The notes under the pieces: model-generated | What the model was told of the DNA's origin: nothing | The model's database searches: none | The model's input: only the letters and a program-made list of their open reading frames with translations | DNA from: an uncultured Alistipes sp. | GTDB taxonomy: Bacteria; Bacteroidota; Bacteroidia; Bacteroidales; Rikenellaceae | DNA length: 7,021 nucleotides | NCBI GenBank assembly: GCA_900766655.1 | Contig: CAAFWE010000314.1 | Coordinates: forward strand, 1 to 7,021 | Reading direction: 5' to 3' | Shown: positions 5,092 through 7,021 of the stretch, piece by piece | How the letters are laid out: the number at the start of each line of letters is the position of its first letter | How positions within the stretch are numbered: position 1 is the stretch's first letter | Translations under genes and position numbers: made by a program

Positions 5092-7021
5092 TTATTTGGT
5101 TTTGGTTATTTTCATTACATAGCCTCCTGCTGGAGCCATATCTGCCACCACCTTGCGTGAAGCTGGGATGGAGATGGTTTCGTGGACATAGTCCTCGCCA
5201 AGCATATCGGCATTCGCTCCATCGCGGAACACCTCGGCTGTATAGTCGCCCTCGCCAACAATCTTCGACAAGTCGAGCTCGACCTTGCGGGCGGTCCAAT
5301 CCGAGAATACTCCGACATACCAAGTATCGCCACTACGACGAGCCATAGCCACATAGTCGCCGATTGCACCACCGAGAACAACGGTCTCATTCCAAACGGT
5401 TGGGAACTCGGCAATAAACTTGGTGCACTCGGTCTCGCGCTCATACAACGATGGCGAGTCGCACAACATAGCAAACGGAGAGAAATAGACAGCGTACATT
5501 GCCAACTGGCGGCAACGAGTACCCTCGCTCATAGGAGCATATTTGCAAGTGGTGTAGGTGCGCTTCGAGCCATTACGCATTGCGCCCTGAGTGTAGTCCA
5601 TTGGACCAGTCACCATACGGAGATAAGGCATCTCCAAATCGTACTCCACCTGGTCGATATAGATTCGGCCCTTCATCTTCGAGCTCTCCTGACCAACTAC
5701 AGCCTCGAAGTTCACAACATTCGGATAGGTGCGATTCAATCCCGTTGGTTTTGGACAACCGTGGAAGTCGAGCATAAGTTTATACTTGGCAGCAATCTCG
5801 GCAAGTTTGAACTGGAAGTCAATCATCTTAGCGTCGTCGCGATCGAGGAAGTCGACCTTAAAGCCCTTGACACCCATCTCGGCAAAGTGGCGGCAAACCT
5901 CCTCCTCTTTGCCCACTACTGCATTATAGCCAGCCCAGAGGATAATACCCACACCCTGCTTGTTGGCGTTATCGATGATAGCCTTCAAATCAATTGCTGG
6001 CACAACCTGAGTCAAATCGTTGGCATTTCTGACTGCCCAACCCTCGTCGAGGATTACATACTCGATGCCATACTTGGCTGCAAAGTCGGTGTAGTAGTTG
6101 TAAGTCTCGGTATTGACACCAGCCTTGAACGGAACGCCAGTCAATCCCCAGTGGTTCCACCACTCCCAAGCAACCTTGCCAGGCTTAATCCACGATGTAT
6201 CCTCCAAGCGTGAAGGCGAGGCGAGACGATAGACCATATCGTTATCCAAGAGTGTATTTGCATCTTCGGTCACAAGCACTATACGCCAAGGCAGATTTGT
6301 CGTTGCCTTGCACTCTGCGATATATGGCTTGCGGCTCTCTACCACACCCTGCAAGTTGTGATACCCGCCTACAACAACCTTGTCGGGCACTGGAGCAAAC
6401 TCGCCACGAATGGCAGTTGCACCGTTGGAATTTGCCACAAACATACCAGGATAGTGCTCAACATCCGACTCGAGGATACATACCGTATACTTGTCGGCCT
6501 CGACAATCACTGGGATAAAGGCAACCTTCTCCTTGTCGAACTGCGACAACTGGATATGCTCGTATGGCGACTCGAATGCTGTGAAGTACTTGTGTTTCGA
6601 CGAGCCCTTTCTCACCGAGTAAGGGAAGTAGCCCTTGTAGTCCTTTGCGAAGGCAAACTCCGCAATCTCGTTCTCGAGCAAGAAGTCTCGCTTGAAGTTG
6701 GTGACAAAGCGGTATGCTACACCCTCATCATAGGCACGAAACTCGACTGCGTAACGAGCAGCGAAGTCGATGCGCAAGGCGTTGTAGTGATCCTTGATGA
6801 CATCACGAAAATAGAACTTTGTAGCAATCTCGGTGTTTACAGTTGTGCGCTTAACTCTCTTTACCGCAATCTTCTCACCGAGGGTTGCACCCTCATAGAC
6901 CTTCAAGCCAATCTGCGATGGAGCAAGCACCTCATCGCCATTACACTTTACGCTATACGACAAACTCGGCTCGGCAACAATCGTCACCTCCAGCTTGCCA
7001 TTAGGCGAGAGGAGTTTATAC
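5092..7021 (-). CDS. GH97 retaining-type glycosidase, tandem paralogue, 5' end beyond window
   Basis: This is the second GH97 enzyme and the first visible gene of the operon. The frame is open to the right edge: the first full codon (7020-7018) is Tyr of [12 protein letters not shown], equal to Tyr23 of the complete paralogue, so only the signal peptide and a few residues are missing. The GTG at 6987 is internal, not a start. The 642 visible residues align with the paralogue without a gap, except for one extra C-terminal residue (KITKTK against KITKK), at roughly 80-85% identity by eye. In paralogue numbering, [13 protein letters not shown] keeps nucleophile Asp412 and VVGQE keeps acid/base Glu467, so it should be active and retaining. 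Differences cluster at 157-182, 351-361, 466-481 and 505-520, probably around the substrate pocket. It ends 6 nt before the next gene. Probably periplasmic; it may prefer a different aglycone or sugar from its neighbour. Confidence 0.92.
   Translation of the reverse strand, partial: YKLLSPNGKLEVTIVAEPSLSYSVKCNGDEVLAPSQIGLKVYEGATLGEKIAVKRVKRTTVNTEIATKFYFRDVIKDHYNALRIDFAARYAVEFRAYDEGVAYRFVTNFKRDFLLENEIAEFAFAKDYKGYFPYSVRKGSSKHKYFTAFESPYEHIQLSQFDKEKVAFIPVIVEADKYTVCILESDVEHYPGMFVANSNGATAIRGEFAPVPDKVVVGGYHNLQGVVESRKPYIAECKATTNLPWRIVLVTEDANTLLDNDMVYRLASPSRLEDTSWIKPGKVAWEWWNHWGLTGVPFKAGVNTETYNYYTDFAAKYGIEYVILDEGWAVRNANDLTQVVPAIDLKAIIDNANKQGVGIILWAGYNAVVGKEEEVCRHFAEMGVKGFKVDFLDRDDAKMIDFQFKLAEIAAKYKLMLDFHGCPKPTGLNRTYPNVVNFEAVVGQESSKMKGRIYIDQVEYDLEMPYLRMVTGPMDYTQGAMRNGSKRTYTTCKYAPMSEGTRCRQLAMYAVYFSPFAMLCDSPSLYERETECTKFIAEFPTVWNETVVLGGAIGDYVAMARRSGDTWYVGVFSDWTARKVELDLSKIVGEGDYTAEVFRDGANADMLGEDYVHETISIPASRKVVADMAPAGGYVMKITKTK

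Larger units (their letters stand above)
3094..7021 (-). repeat. Tandem gene duplication, 2001-bp period (two GH97 copies)
   Basis: Position n in the left copy matches n+2001 in the right copy along the whole visible length, with no indel inside the coding regions. The duplication therefore copied the whole gene including its junction. Divergence is uneven: long near-identical blocks alternate with blocks carrying many silent and some amino-acid changes. Nothing resembling an insertion sequence flanks the copies within the window. Confidence 0.9.

Noticed and set aside
3181..6213. Two plus-strand frames, 3181-3960 and 5182-6213, that start at equivalent positions (2001 bp apart)
   Set aside because: The correspondence simply reflects the duplication of the GH97 gene on the other strand; there is no independent evidence of coding.
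6985..6987. GTG at 6987 as the start of the right-hand GH97 gene
   Set aside because: The upstream codons to the edge are identical to the paralogue ([11 protein letters not shown]), so the gene continues beyond the window and this GTG encodes an internal valine.

Overview
The window reads as a piece of a gut-type Bacteroidales (Bacteroidota) chromosome. The reasons are: two tandem glycoside hydrolase family 97 (GH97) proteins, a family typical of Bacteroidota; start codons without Shine-Dalgarno sequences and preceded by A/T-rich leaders; and the pairing of an AraD-type epimerase with an AraM-type dehydrogenase, which recalls Bacteroides arabinose loci. Genus cannot be fixed from the sequence alone.

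All five genes lie on the minus strand and are almost certainly one transcription unit, read from right to left. In transcription order they are: (1) a GH97 enzyme whose first ~22 residues lie beyond the right edge (5092-7021); (2) a complete, secreted GH97 paralogue that starts 6 nt after it (3094-5085); (3) L-ribulose-5-phosphate 4-epimerase AraD, 5 nt further on (2399-3088); (4) a glycerol-1-phosphate dehydrogenase of the AraM/EgsA family, 21 nt further on (1037-2377); (5) an organophosphate:phosphate antiporter-type MFS transporter related to GlpT, 41 nt further on and cut by the left edge (1-995). No gap exceeds 41 nt, and I see no promoter, terminator, RNA gene, mobile element or CRISPR array. 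The promoter must lie right of the window.

The genes suggest a periplasm-to-cytoplasm sugar route. The two GH97 enzymes carry the Asp nucleophile typical of the retaining branch (alpha-galactosidase or beta-L-arabinopyranosidase). They would free a sugar in the periplasm, and AraD would take L-ribulose 5-phosphate to D-xylulose 5-phosphate. The AraM homologue interconverts sn-glycerol 1-phosphate and DHAP, and the transporter may bring in a phosphorylated compound. AraA, AraB, a sugar importer and a regulator are not visible. The link between arabinose genes and a glycerol-1-phosphate/organophosphate pair is the least explained part of the locus.

The GH97 pair is a tandem duplication with a 2001-bp period and no internal indels. 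Its nucleotide identity is patchy: almost identical at the gene ends and around the catalytic core, and clearly diverged elsewhere. The protein differences cluster in a few loops, which suggests gene conversion plus specialisation.
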